Assembly: GCA_009787385.1 (NCBI GenBank)
Contig: WRGC01000003.1
Coordinates: forward strand, 1 to 64,000
DNA length: 64,000 nucleotides
From: Bacillota bacterium
GTDB taxonomy: Bacteria > Bacillota > Clostridia > Christensenellales > Pumilibacteraceae
Reading direction: 5' to 3'
In this document: in pieces, positions 18,432-27,138 of the stretch
How the letters are laid out: each line of letters opens with the position of its first letter
Position numbering within the stretch: position 1 is the stretch's first letter
Translations under genes and position numbers: made by a program
Notes under the pieces: generated by a model
The model's database searches: none
The model's input: the letters and a program-made list of their open reading frames with translations, nothing else
What the model was told of the DNA's origin: nothing

Positions 18432-18459
18432 AAAACACTACTATATAAAGTAGTGTTTT
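18432..18459 (-). terminator. Terminator of the APC permease gene
   Basis: An 11-bp stem (AAAACACTACT with AGTAGTGTTTT) and a 6-base loop, 60 bp after the permease stop, followed on the minus strand by T-rich sequence. Confidence 0.75.
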
Positions 18460-18519
18460 GGTATATATAAAAGTACTTTAAATACAGTGCAACAAGTTGT
18501 AAAAATTTTTAATAATATA

Positions 18520-19953
18520 TCAATCAACTATCCACTTTCCACCATCATTTGCAATTTCATCGTTCAAATCTCTAATTTGATCCGTTGATTCCTCTACACA
18601 GTAAGAACCATGAATCTTTTTGCCATAGTACAACAACAACCAACCAATCAACTGCATACCCACAAATACTACTGTAAACCACAATACATACATTTGGTGT
18701 TTGGATATGAGTGCTATAACCAAGAATATCACACAACCTATAGACACTATTGGAGCTACAAACCTATTAAACCAATGTACATCTTTATACTTTATCATCA
18801 TTGCCACAAAAATAGGCAAAAACATAACATACAAAAATACAATAGGAAGCTCTGATATATCAAATTCGCCATCCCATCTAGTCATACTAAAGTACCATAC
18901 TACAAACCACATAGCTGACATAACCAAGCCAATGACAGAAGAATTGGTAGGTACATTGGTATGCGGAGAAATATGTCCAAATGTACCTTGTCCTACACAC
19001 ATTCTCTTTTGTGCCAAAGAGTACATACTGCGAGTAGATGACATCATCATACCATTGGCAGTACCCAAGCAAGACACAACAACAAACACAAACAAGAGAG
19101 TACCACCCATGCTGCTAAATATTTGTGAAAATGCATTTTGAGTACCTACATCACCTGCTTCCATCAAAACACCAACATTGAGAGAGCTAGTCATACCTAC
19201 AAAGTACAAAATATATACACCAACTACAATTATAGCGGCAATCAACAATCCCAAAGGTACATTTCGTTTTGCATTCTTGATTTCTGGAACTATACTAGTG
19301 ACTATTATCCAACCATCATATGCAAACAAACATGCAATAATAGCCTTAAAAAAAGGATTTCCGTCAACTTCTGCTGTCACTGTACCAAAATTGTCCATAG
19401 TAGTACCCTTGGCTAAGCCTACTATAGTCCCAATAATAGCCATCAACAACAATGGCACAAGCTTGACAACTAGAGCGGATACTTGAAATTTGCCTGCAAC
19501 TTTGGGTGCTAGAGTATTGATAGCATACAACAGTACCATATAGCCAATAGCAATTGTCCATGTTGCAGCACCAATATAACCACCATCAGGCAAGTCTAAC
19601 AAAGTTGTAGTATACATAGCTGATATCCAACATACTACAGCGACCATGCAAGGAGCATATATAGTTGTCCAAAACCAACCAATAAAATAACTAAATTTGC
19701 TACCAATCAAGTCATCGGCGTACCCCATCAACCCTGGAGAATTGGGGTGTTTTGCGGCAATAACACAAAAAGTATAACATAAGCACAACATGACAAGTCC
19801 ACCTACAAGCCAAGCAGAGATACTCAACCACATGTTGCCACCAGTAGCATTTAATACATCATCAGCTTTAAAGAATACACCACTACCAATTACAATACCT
19901 GCAACCATGGCAATACATGTAAACAAACCATATTTTTTTTTTAGCTCTTGCAT
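18520..19953 (-). CDS. APC-family amino acid permease
   Basis: A 477-residue transporter with about 12 membrane helices. The first helix carries MVAGIVIGSGVFF, the glycine-rich substrate-binding motif of amino acid-polyamine-organocation transporters, and the sixth region has ACLFAYDGW. Substrate not assignable by eye. GGGAG lies 7 bases before the ATG. It stands alone on the minus strand between a terminator and the repeat copy at 20151. Confidence 0.88.
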   Translation of the reverse strand: MQELKKKYGLFTCIAMVAGIVIGSGVFFKADDVLNATGGNMWLSISAWLVGGLVMLCLCYTFCVIAAKHPNSPGLMGYADDLIGSKFSYFIGWFWTTIYAPCMVAVVCWISAMYTTTLLDLPDGGYIGAATWTIAIGYMVLLYAINTLAPKVAGKFQVSALVVKLVPLLLMAIIGTIVGLAKGTTMDNFGTVTAEVDGNPFFKAIIACLFAYDGWIIVTSIVPEIKNAKRNVPLGLLIAAIIVVGVYILYFVGMTSSLNVGVLMEAGDVGTQNAFSQIFSSMGGTLLFVFVVVSCLGTANGMMMSSTRSMYSLAQKRMCVGQGTFGHISPHTNVPTNSSVIGLVMSAMWFVVWYFSMTRWDGEFDISELPIVFLYVMFLPIFVAMMIKYKDVHWFNRFVAPIVSIGCVIFLVIALISKHQMYVLWFTVVFVGMQLIGWLLLYYGKKIHGSYCVEESTDQIRDLNDEIANDGGKWIVD

Positions 19954-20150
19954 AAAAATCTCCCAATAATCAACAAGGTTGAATCAACTAATACAACATC
20001 AAATATTATGTGCTTGCTTGCAAATGCATAAATATACAATTTTACTGTATATTTATATTATACTATATTCAATATATTCTTGACAATCAATTTAGACAAT
20101 GTTTGTAATTTTAAAAAATTTGTAAATGATTTAAAGTAATTTAATAAGAT

Positions 20151-20340
20151 TACAATGAGCGGTTTTATTACAATAAAATACAAATTATCAACAAAACCAT
20201 CGTTATTCTTTTTTGACGCCAAAAAAGAATCAAAAAAGCTTTTTTTTTGGGGGGGGGGGCGAATCCCCACGAACGCCTTAAGGTTGTTTTTATTTATTTT
20301 GTTACTTCCTTTACATCTTAATGCACTCTATTTATATACT
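20151..20340 (+). repeat. MITE-like dispersed repeat, copy 3, with an 11-G tract
   Basis: Shares GAGCGGTT, the perfect inner hairpin TTCTTTTTTG and CAAAAAAGAA (as in copies 4 and 5), and GAACGCCTTAAGGTTGTTTTT. The outer ends are degraded. A run of 9 T followed by 11 G sits at about 20240 to 20259. It lies immediately downstream of the cas operon terminator. Nothing else is recognised in the 19954 to 20457 gap apart from the terminator. Confidence 0.75.
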
Positions 20341-20395
20341 TCTTATAATTGAATAAAGAGCATAATTGAACAAATATTGCATAATTTAAAGACAA

Positions 20396-20425
20396 AAAAA
20401 TGGATTTTGTATCAAATCCATTTTT
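20396..20425 (-). terminator. Terminator of the cas operon
   Basis: A 12-bp stem (AAAAATGGATTT with AAATCCATTTTT) and a 6-base loop, followed on the minus strand by a T-run. 33 bp after cas2. Confidence 0.8.
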
Positions 20426-20457
20426 GTTAATATTAGTATTTGTTATTAACTACATCT

Positions 20458-20775
20458 TTATAAGAATGTTAGTTGATGCCACTGTGCGTCTTTGTCTGAT
20501 GGTATTTTAGTACCCAACAATATATCCGCATTGGTAAATTGTTTTTCGGTAATTGTAATTAGCCTTATACTTCCATACAATGGCAAAACTGACTGCAAGC
20601 GTTTTTTGTATTTTTTTACGCTATCATGTCCATTGCACAATCTACCATATACAGAATACTGTATCATATAAAAACCTTGCTTGATAAGGTTGTTTCTAAA
20701 TTGAGTTGCTGCTCTCCTTTGGTCCTTAGTATTGGTAGGCAAGTCAAACATTATCATCATTCTCATAAATCTCAT
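20458..20775 (-). CDS. cas2: CRISPR-associated endoribonuclease Cas2
   Basis: Adaptation-complex subunit, 105 residues. MMIMFDLPTNTKDQRR carries the beta-1 aspartate of the ferredoxin fold, and GFYMIQYSVYGRLC is the conserved second strand. It lies 42 bp after cas1 in the order cas9-cas1-cas2. No csn2 or cas4 is adjacent, which defines subtype II-C. The ATG at codon 4 is a possible alternative start. Confidence 0.93.
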   Translation of the reverse strand: MRFMRMMIMFDLPTNTKDQRRAATQFRNNLIKQGFYMIQYSVYGRLCNGHDSVKKYKKRLQSVLPLYGSIRLITITEKQFTNADILLGTKIPSDKDAQWHQLTFL

Positions 20776-20817
20776 AACTTTAGATGGAAAATTTTGTTAT
20801 ATTTTGAAAATACTATA

Positions 20818-21732
20818 CTACACAATTGAATGCAATCTAAGCACACCCAATCTCACACGAGACAGTTTGTCACAGCTTTGCTCTACACTTTGATTAAATC
20901 CCACAATATATCTCTCAATTGCAGTAGATAAATTAAACTTTTCGTTGTCTATTTTTATCTCATACTCCACTAAACTAAAAATTTTTTGCTTGCAATCACT
21001 ATCCAACTGTGTGTATTTTTTTAACAATTTAAAAATGTACAAATCTACAAATGGTCTAAAAGGTTCTATAATATCATCAGCCAAGTTGAATGCATTCAAC
21101 TCTGAACTATGAAACAAACCCAAACTAGGTTCGTATCCAAAAGCTACAAGAGTACGAGCTATCATACCTCTCACAATAGCATATCCATAGTTGAGTGCAT
21201 CATTGACAAAACAATCATCTTTTCGGCTAAATGCAACACCAAAAGTATTTTTGTCAAACAGTGAATCAAAATAACACATAGCTGCTCTAGCTTCTATATT
21301 GGTACAGTCTCCTATCTCTACTTGATTGACATAGTGTTGTAGCATCTCAATATTTTCTTTTTTATAAGCATGAAGTACAAAAGCTTGATTGTCAATTTTG
21401 TTTTTTATTATTGTCTGCCACAATTGTTGTTTGAGATTGCAAGACATAGATATTTGACTAGATAGAGCTTTTAGATGTCTACTATGGCAACAAAATGGAA
21501 GCAATACGCCATTGGGTATATGGCGTGCATCACAAACATAGGTAGCTATTTGATTTTCGGCTAGTTGAGAAATTGTGTAAGCCGTGATAGTACTCTCTCT
21601 ATTTTCTATAACCAAAGTACTCAAATCTTCTAAATTTGCTGTATAGTTGTTTACACCTTGTCTTATAACAAGTTGCCCTCTATCTATACTCAAATATGAT
21701 GGCTTGGATATGAATATATTTCTAAACGGCAT
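20818..21732 (-). CDS. cas1: CRISPR-associated integrase Cas1
   Basis: Catalytic subunit of spacer integration, 304 residues. NIEARAAMCYFDSLF carries the catalytic Glu; AFGYEPSLGLFHSSELNAFN carries the catalytic His; and LADDIIEPFRPFVDLYIF carries the C-terminal Asp region. Family-typical N-terminus RNIFISKPSYLS. It ends in TAG. It begins 74 bp after cas9, likely cotranscribed. All active-site segments look intact. Confidence 0.95.
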   Translation of the reverse strand: MPFRNIFISKPSYLSIDRGQLVIRQGVNNYTANLEDLSTLVIENRESTITAYTISQLAENQIATYVCDARHIPNGVLLPFCCHSRHLKALSSQISMSCNLKQQLWQTIIKNKIDNQAFVLHAYKKENIEMLQHYVNQVEIGDCTNIEARAAMCYFDSLFDKNTFGVAFSRKDDCFVNDALNYGYAIVRGMIARTLVAFGYEPSLGLFHSSELNAFNLADDIIEPFRPFVDLYIFKLLKKYTQLDSDCKQKIFSLVEYEIKIDNEKFNLSTAIERYIVGFNQSVEQSCDKLSRVRLGVLRLHSIV

Positions 21733-21806
21733 GTGCTTTTTAAGTGTTCGATTAGTATAATATTATAACGACAATTACAATATTATTTTTAAAAATCTTT
21801 TATAAA

Positions 21807-24800
21807 CTATTTTTGATTAGGAAATTTTTCTCTAACTTGCTTAGTAGTGATTTTGGTAATATTGCCTAGAGTATCTACTGAGCATTTGGATATTTCTTTC
21901 AAACCTTTTACTCCTAGACTAGAAAGATTGTACAAACTATCATGCGACTTTACTGTTATTGCGCCGCCAGATATTCCCGCTTTGACATAATAAATATACA
22001 CATCATTGCAAGTAGTTTTGCTAATATTTTTTACAACTTTATCACCTTCTACAACTTCGTCTTCTCTAGTAAATTCCATATTATCTTTATGCTTTACATA
22101 AATGCAATCATTGGGGTAGAGCGAAAATATAAAATCTTCATCTTTCATCTCTTTTAAAGATGGTCTAGCTAAATTAGGCAAAGTATGTTTGACAAAATCA
22201 TTGACATATACAGGCACCCAATAATACCCATTGTCACCTTTCTTTGGAGCATTTTCAACCTTAAAGACATCTATTCTTATCATTCCACCATTGGCTGCTG
22301 CACCGTTGTTCTTGAGAGTAACAAATGATGACTTTTTTTCTATTGTGTTTACTTTAAGGACTACATTCCCAAAAGTCATTGTCCCGTCTTGATTGCGGAT
22401 TGGTTTATAAAAAGGTTCTTTAAATTTGTCTTTTTCTGGCAACTTGCTTTGTTCTTTTAGGTATTGTTTCAAAGCTTGGTACAACAACTTGTCACTATCA
22501 GGCTTATAATAATTATCTATCTCTCCATCTTTGTCCAACTTTAAATTTTTCAATTCCGTGCGTTTTACCATAAGTGTAGGGTCTAACTGCTCATTCTCTT
22601 GTACTCTATCCTTGCATACACCTACTTCACTAGACTTGATTTTTGCAACTTTTCCAAATGTAGTCTCTTGATGCCCTTGTCCTGTAGCTTTGCGATTTAA
22701 TTTGCGTGATACAAATATTTTATTGATGTGTGTATCTTTGCCATCTACATGCACAGGATTGCCATCATGCAATCCTTGTGATTGTTCTATAAGTTGAGTA
22801 ACTAGATTTCTAAACTGAGTAGCTTTATAATTGCTTAGTGGAGACATTTCATTGTCAAACAACTGCCTTTCTAGCTCTTTTTTGACATGACTATTGGTTT
22901 GCTTGGTGTGCAACCCTCTTTTAAAGTACTCTTCTTTTGTCAACACTTCACCCGTCTCATAATCTACCCATTCTTCAATAGTGGCAATAATTTCTCCAGT
23001 TTCTAAATCTATTTGATTGGTAATATCTGGCTTTCTATATTTGTTTTCTATCAACTTATTGTATTTGCTTATTTGCTGTATATAGCTATCTGTAGTACAC
23101 GCAACTACTATAGCATCTAGTGCATGGTGAGTATCTCCGTTGTTGCGTACCTTGTTGAGACCAAATCTAGCTCTAATATAACTAGTCATAGTACCATTGA
23201 CAGTAATAACTCTCTTTTTTTGAGTATCTTTGGTATGAACAACTTCGTCAAACAAGAGATAATTTTTTAGTGTATTAGCTATTACCTTGGTTGCATATCT
23301 AGTGTCATTGAGATTGCGTTCTATAAACTTGTTTCTATCTTCATCTGTGATAACAGTCTTGAGTAGTCTTGACCTTTTGCCCAAATTTTTGCCAAATATT
23401 CTCTCAACATTGGCAATATATCTTTCTCTTTTTTCTCCCGTGAGATATTGCAAAGGCAATCTATTGCCTTTTTGTTGATTTTCTTCACCAAATACTAATA
23501 CCTTATTTTGATAACTGTCATTAAAAGAAATACTGTAAGGAACTATATGGTCAACTTCAACATAGCCATCTTCTAGCAAACGAGTGTTGTCTATAGATTT
23601 TCCACTATACATACATATACAGTTTTGTTGCCTATAGAGATTTATTTTGACTATATCTAGCCCTGTAGGATTGGAATCTAGTTTAGAATTGGATTTTCTT
23701 AGTTCTACAGCTTCTTGCTTGGCTCTTTCGTTGCGTTCTCTATTTTGCTTATTAGCCTTTTCAATATCCTGTCTCTCTTTTTTGGACTTTGCCATATCTC
23801 TAGCTAACTCTATATTGATACCTATAGGACTACCATATGTCTCTACCAAAGAATTGACTACCTTTATCACTTGTCCTACACTGCGTCTCACAACAGGGTT
23901 GTTGATAGGCTTAGTCCCACCATTTTCGGCATGTTCTAATAGGCTCAATTTTTTGAACCTTTCTCCCGTCCACTCACTCTTAAAGTCATACCCCGCACGA
24001 GTAACAGCTTGGTCATAAGTATCACCAACTTGCCACACATCAAGAATTTTATCTACAGCCTTAATTGACAAATGACCAACGCCACTAAATGACAATTCCA
24101 AACTTGCTTGTGATATATTGTGTGCAACCACACTGTCAAGCCCATTTTTGACCAACTCAGTCTCTAGTTTTTCAACCAAATCATTATCATCTTTGTACTT
24201 AGAGACTACTGTAGCTATACAATTGAGTTGAGCCGTAGTGAGAGTTGTGATATCAATTGACACGCCCTTTAGGACTCTTTTTATAGCGTGATATTTTGGC
24301 AATCCCAAAATCTTTGCATCTGATTCTGGATCTTTTGACTGGTCATCTTGTATAGGATTGCCATCTTTGTCTTTTTTGACTTTAGGTTTGTAGTCAACAT
24401 TGCTAAACTTGCAATCTTGAGACAAATTCAAGACTTTTCTAATATCTTTGTATGTTATTTTTTCTTTATCATGTGCATGTTTGACTAGAGCATCAAACTG
24501 CTCTTGAGTCAAATGTTGTCTGCTGTTTTTTCTACCATCAACAATACTAATGTGATTGAAATCTTGATACAACCGAAATTTTTCAAAACTATAACTAGCT
24601 TTGACCGCTCGTTCTTCTTGTGGTTCAAAAGTACACTTGCCTGTCATTTTTTCTATCAAAGAAATCAATGGTTGCAGTCCTTGCTTTTGTCTATGATAAT
24701 TGATACCCTCAATACCGTACTTGCTTTCAATTCCTCCTGGACCTTCACTGTAATGGCGTTGACTTTCAAATATCTCAAGATACTTGTCTTTCAATTGTGG

Positions 24801-25640
24801 ATTAGCATACTGATGATTACCCAAAGCAAATTGTCTTTCAAATATAAGCTTAATCTCATCTACAATCCACGCTCTCAACATTACAAATTTGTAATCTCCT
24901 GTAGAGTTGCGTGCTTTGAATACATAATTTCCTTTTACAGAAACTTGATTGCCACCCACATTGAGTCTAAACTTGGAGTCATTGTATATCATCTCTCCTA
25001 CAGAACGGTATTGAGACAAAATGATTTTGTTGTTGGCTATACTTTTTAGTGCTGCTTCATCATCTGTTTTTTCACTTTCTGTTGCTTTTGCCTTAGCTTT
25101 TTTGCTTTCATCTGTTTGACTGTCTAGTACTTTTGTATCTTTGGCATTGGACTTATAACCACGGCGTTGCAACAAATGTATAAGCAGTTTGGCAAACTCT
25201 TGATTGGTCAAAACACTATCCAACGCTCTATACCTAATCTCATATATATCCTGCTTGGGTTGACTATTGTCATACAAGTTGTCCAACTGTTGTTGAGAAA
25301 GCATACCACTTTCAACAATCAATCTCTTAGCTCTATGTAATCTAAATTTGTGTCTACGATTTCTTCGCCTAGCACCCCTTGCACTTCGCCTAGCACCCCT
25401 TGCACTTCGCCTAGCTTCTCCAAGCCCCTCATCACTACCTGGCACTTCGGCAGCTGTAAACACTCTAGAACCTGCCGCAACAATATCCACAGCATAACCA
25501 GACTCATCGCACTCTATCACAGACCAACCAACACTAGCTATACCAATATCTAATCCAAACCGTACTTTAGTGTTTTTACTTTCCTTAGTGTTTTTACTTT
25601 CCATAGTGTTTTTACTTTCCATAGTGTTTTTACTTTCCAT
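21807..25640 (-). CDS. cas9: Cas9 endonuclease, subtype II-C, with N-terminal repeat
   Basis: RNA-guided DNA endonuclease of 1277 residues. RuvC-I is RFGLDIGIASVGWSVIE (D31), RuvC-II has NIELARDMAK (E611), HNH has VEVDHIVPYS (H698), and RuvC-III has THHALDAIVVA (H838/H839, D842), so all catalytic residues are present. Two oddities are direct repeats: four hexapeptides (M/K)ESKNT at the N-terminus from 18-bp units, and a duplicated ARRSARG in the arginine-rich bridge helix from 21-bp units. The promoter is close and no ribosome site precedes the first ATG. No CRISPR array or clear tracrRNA anti-repeat was found in the window. Confidence 0.96.
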   Translation of the reverse strand: MESKNTMESKNTMESKNTKESKNTKVRFGLDIGIASVGWSVIECDESGYAVDIVAAGSRVFTAAEVPGSDEGLGEARRSARGARRSARGARRRNRRHKFRLHRAKRLIVESGMLSQQQLDNLYDNSQPKQDIYEIRYRALDSVLTNQEFAKLLIHLLQRRGYKSNAKDTKVLDSQTDESKKAKAKATESEKTDDEAALKSIANNKIILSQYRSVGEMIYNDSKFRLNVGGNQVSVKGNYVFKARNSTGDYKFVMLRAWIVDEIKLIFERQFALGNHQYANPQLKDKYLEIFESQRHYSEGPGGIESKYGIEGINYHRQKQGLQPLISLIEKMTGKCTFEPQEERAVKASYSFEKFRLYQDFNHISIVDGRKNSRQHLTQEQFDALVKHAHDKEKITYKDIRKVLNLSQDCKFSNVDYKPKVKKDKDGNPIQDDQSKDPESDAKILGLPKYHAIKRVLKGVSIDITTLTTAQLNCIATVVSKYKDDNDLVEKLETELVKNGLDSVVAHNISQASLELSFSGVGHLSIKAVDKILDVWQVGDTYDQAVTRAGYDFKSEWTGERFKKLSLLEHAENGGTKPINNPVVRRSVGQVIKVVNSLVETYGSPIGINIELARDMAKSKKERQDIEKANKQNRERNERAKQEAVELRKSNSKLDSNPTGLDIVKINLYRQQNCICMYSGKSIDNTRLLEDGYVEVDHIVPYSISFNDSYQNKVLVFGEENQQKGNRLPLQYLTGEKRERYIANVERIFGKNLGKRSRLLKTVITDEDRNKFIERNLNDTRYATKVIANTLKNYLLFDEVVHTKDTQKKRVITVNGTMTSYIRARFGLNKVRNNGDTHHALDAIVVACTTDSYIQQISKYNKLIENKYRKPDITNQIDLETGEIIATIEEWVDYETGEVLTKEEYFKRGLHTKQTNSHVKKELERQLFDNEMSPLSNYKATQFRNLVTQLIEQSQGLHDGNPVHVDGKDTHINKIFVSRKLNRKATGQGHQETTFGKVAKIKSSEVGVCKDRVQENEQLDPTLMVKRTELKNLKLDKDGEIDNYYKPDSDKLLYQALKQYLKEQSKLPEKDKFKEPFYKPIRNQDGTMTFGNVVLKVNTIEKKSSFVTLKNNGAAANGGMIRIDVFKVENAPKKGDNGYYWVPVYVNDFVKHTLPNLARPSLKEMKDEDFIFSLYPNDCIYVKHKDNMEFTREDEVVEGDKVVKNISKTTCNDVYIYYVKAGISGGAITVKSHDSLYNLSSLGVKGLKEISKCSVDTLGNITKITTKQVREKFPNQK
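25363..25415 (-). repeat. 21-bp tandem repeat in the Cas9 bridge helix
   Basis: About 2.5 copies of CTTCGCCTAGCACCCCTTGCA (plus strand), coding on the minus strand for ARRSARG twice and then ARR. In-frame units, so the copy number can change without breaking the gene. Confidence 0.9.
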
Positions 25641-25653
25641 AGTGTTTTTACTA
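25568..25653 (-). repeat. 18-bp tandem repeat over the cas9 start
   Basis: Four full units of TAGTGTTTTTACTTTCC(A/T) (plus strand) plus a partial fifth upstream of the first ATG. Three units each begin with an in-frame ATG on the coding strand, so several start codons are available. Each unit also creates a small AGTGTT/AACACT inverted pair. Confidence 0.9.
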
Positions 25654-25661
25654 ACACTTCA

Positions 25662-25690
25662 ATTATAGCATATAATCAAGATTTTGTAAA
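25662..25690 (-). promoter_or_regulatory. Promoter of the cas9-cas1-cas2 operon
   Basis: TTTACA (25685 to 25690), 17-bp spacer, TATAAT (25662 to 25667); the first cas9 ATG is 21 bases after the -10. Confidence 0.75.
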
Positions 25691-25780
25691 CAAATAATGA
25701 CAAAATATCTTAATTATTTCAAAATTTTTATAAAATACTATACAGTTAGAGCGTAAATATGTATACCCACTAAAACTAAC

Positions 25781-25870
25781 GAGTGTACAACGAGTGTTTA
25801 TTACATAACAAATCATACTAAAACATACAAAAAAAACAACCCACTATCGTAAGGTTGTTCATCTATTTTA
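25781..25870 (+). repeat. MITE-like dispersed repeat, internally deleted copy
   Basis: Starts GAGTGTACAACGAGTG, keeps the left end and the right-hand GTAAGGTTGTTCATCTATTTT, but lacks the central hairpin region. Same orientation as the full copies. It lies between galK and cas9 and now supplies the galK terminator. Confidence 0.6.
25835..25859 (-). terminator. Terminator of galK
   Basis: A 7-bp stem (AACAACC with GGTTGTT) and an 11-base loop, followed on the minus strand by a run of T. It is formed inside the deleted repeat copy, 16 bp after the galK stop. Confidence 0.7.
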
Positions 25871-25875
25871 TGTCA

Positions 25876-27051
25876 CTATGATACAAAAATTTCTTTTGCA
25901 CCATCACTCATATTCGTATAATATATACTACAATTCAATCCTGTTTTTTTAGGATATTCTATATCCAAAAGTTGTTGAATTTTGTCTCTGTTATCTTTAG
26001 CTACAATAGCTACACAACAACCCCCAAAGCCACCACCCGTCATTCTTACACCTTTGCAGTATGACTGAGCTTTGAGTATGTCCACAATAGTATCTAGCTC
26101 AACGCAACTCACCTCATACAAATCTTTGAGTGAATCATGTGACTGCAACATTAGATTTCCAAAGAGTTGTATATCACCTTTGCCAAATGCATCTACTGCA
26201 TTTACAACTCTATCATTCTCGTATACACAATGTTTGGCTCTATTGTATAATACAGAATTCATTCCTTGTGCAAGAGACTCAAATTGTGTAGGTGTTAGAC
26301 TGCACAAATCTTTTATTGGTTTGTCAGATTTTGTATTCAACCAATTCAAGGCAGATTCGCATTCTTGTCTTCTTTCGTTGTACTTACTTGTAGTCAAATC
26401 ATGTGGCTTGTTTGTATTGATTATGCACAACTCCAATCCGTCCATATTGCCGCTAATATACTTGTATTCTAATGTAGAACAATTTAGCAATATAGCGTTG
26501 TTGTCTTTACCCATTGCAGATGCAAACTGATCCATAATGCCACAATTGACTCCTACAAAATTGTTTTCTGCCTTTTGACAAATCACAGCAAGTTGTATAC
26601 AATCTATTGGTTTTGCAATACCATGCTTGTTATTATAAATTGATTGCAACATATAAGCCGTTGCAACTTCTATCGCCGCACTACTACTCAATCCACTACC
26701 AAATGGCACGGTTATGTCATACAACACATCTATTCCTACAAGTTGTATACCAATATCTTGCAACTGAATACACACACCCGCAATATAGTTGAGATAATTT
26801 TTGTCTCTGTAGCTATCCAATTTTGTATAGTCTATACTACCCTCAAAATCAGTTGTAGTATACGCTACATTGAGACAATTCTTGTCATTTAGACGACAAT
26901 ATATTGTACAACCCAAGCCAATAGCGGCAGGCAATACAAATCCACCATTATAATCAATATGCTCACCTATGAGATTGACACGACCAGCCGAATAAAATGC
27001 TCTTATTGGGTGACTACTTGCCCCATGCTTTTGTACAAATAACTGCAACAC
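25876..27051 (-). CDS. galK: Galactokinase
   Basis: Phosphorylates galactose to galactose-1-phosphate (Leloir pathway). A GHMP kinase of 391 residues: signature GRVNLIGEHIDYNGG, ATP loop VPFGSGLSSSAAIEVA, and C-terminal MTGGGFGGCCVA. Starts at GTG 27051 with AGGAG 7 bases upstream. A promoter overlaps the preceding terminator. No galT or galE is beside it; with glf in the window it may feed UDP-galactose for surface glycans (inference). Confidence 0.93.
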   Translation of the reverse strand: MLQLFVQKHGASSHPIRAFYSAGRVNLIGEHIDYNGGFVLPAAIGLGCTIYCRLNDKNCLNVAYTTTDFEGSIDYTKLDSYRDKNYLNYIAGVCIQLQDIGIQLVGIDVLYDITVPFGSGLSSSAAIEVATAYMLQSIYNNKHGIAKPIDCIQLAVICQKAENNFVGVNCGIMDQFASAMGKDNNAILLNCSTLEYKYISGNMDGLELCIINTNKPHDLTTSKYNERRQECESALNWLNTKSDKPIKDLCSLTPTQFESLAQGMNSVLYNRAKHCVYENDRVVNAVDAFGKGDIQLFGNLMLQSHDSLKDLYEVSCVELDTIVDILKAQSYCKGVRMTGGGFGGCCVAIVAKDNRDKIQQLLDIEYPKKTGLNCSIYYTNMSDGAKEIFVS

Positions 27052-27078
27052 AATACTACTCCTAACATCAATACAGTT

Positions 27079-27107
27079 ATTTTATCATATAAACAAAAAA
27101 TTGGCAA
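27079..27107 (-). promoter_or_regulatory. Promoter of galK
   Basis: TTGCCA (27102 to 27107), 17-bp spacer, TAAAAT (27079 to 27084). The -35 overlaps the stem of the upstream terminator. Confidence 0.65.
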
Positions 27108-27125
27108 ACTACAATTGTTGCCAAT
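27100..27125 (-). terminator. Terminator before galK
   Basis: An 8-bp stem ATTGGCAA with TTGCCAAT and a 10-base loop, followed on the minus strand by TTTTTTG. It ends the transcript of the frameshifted membrane gene. Confidence 0.7.
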
Positions 27126-27138
27126 TACAAAAATACAA

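Noticed and set aside
19954-20060. Riboswitch in the APC permease leader
   Set aside because: No recognisable lysine, glycine, T-box or other riboswitch core was found by eye; only AT-rich sequence and a ribosome site.
20155-20352. Small open frames reading FFFDAKKE(P/S)KKL inside repeat copies 3 and 5 (also 62639 to 62824)
   Set aside because: They arise from the shared repeat sequence, are not open in the other copies, and lack start signals; treated as non-coding parts of the repeat.
25641-25870. Possible CRISPR array or tracrRNA upstream of cas9
   Set aside because: Only the 18-bp coding repeat, a promoter and a deleted dispersed repeat are present; no direct repeats of about 36 bp with unique spacers.
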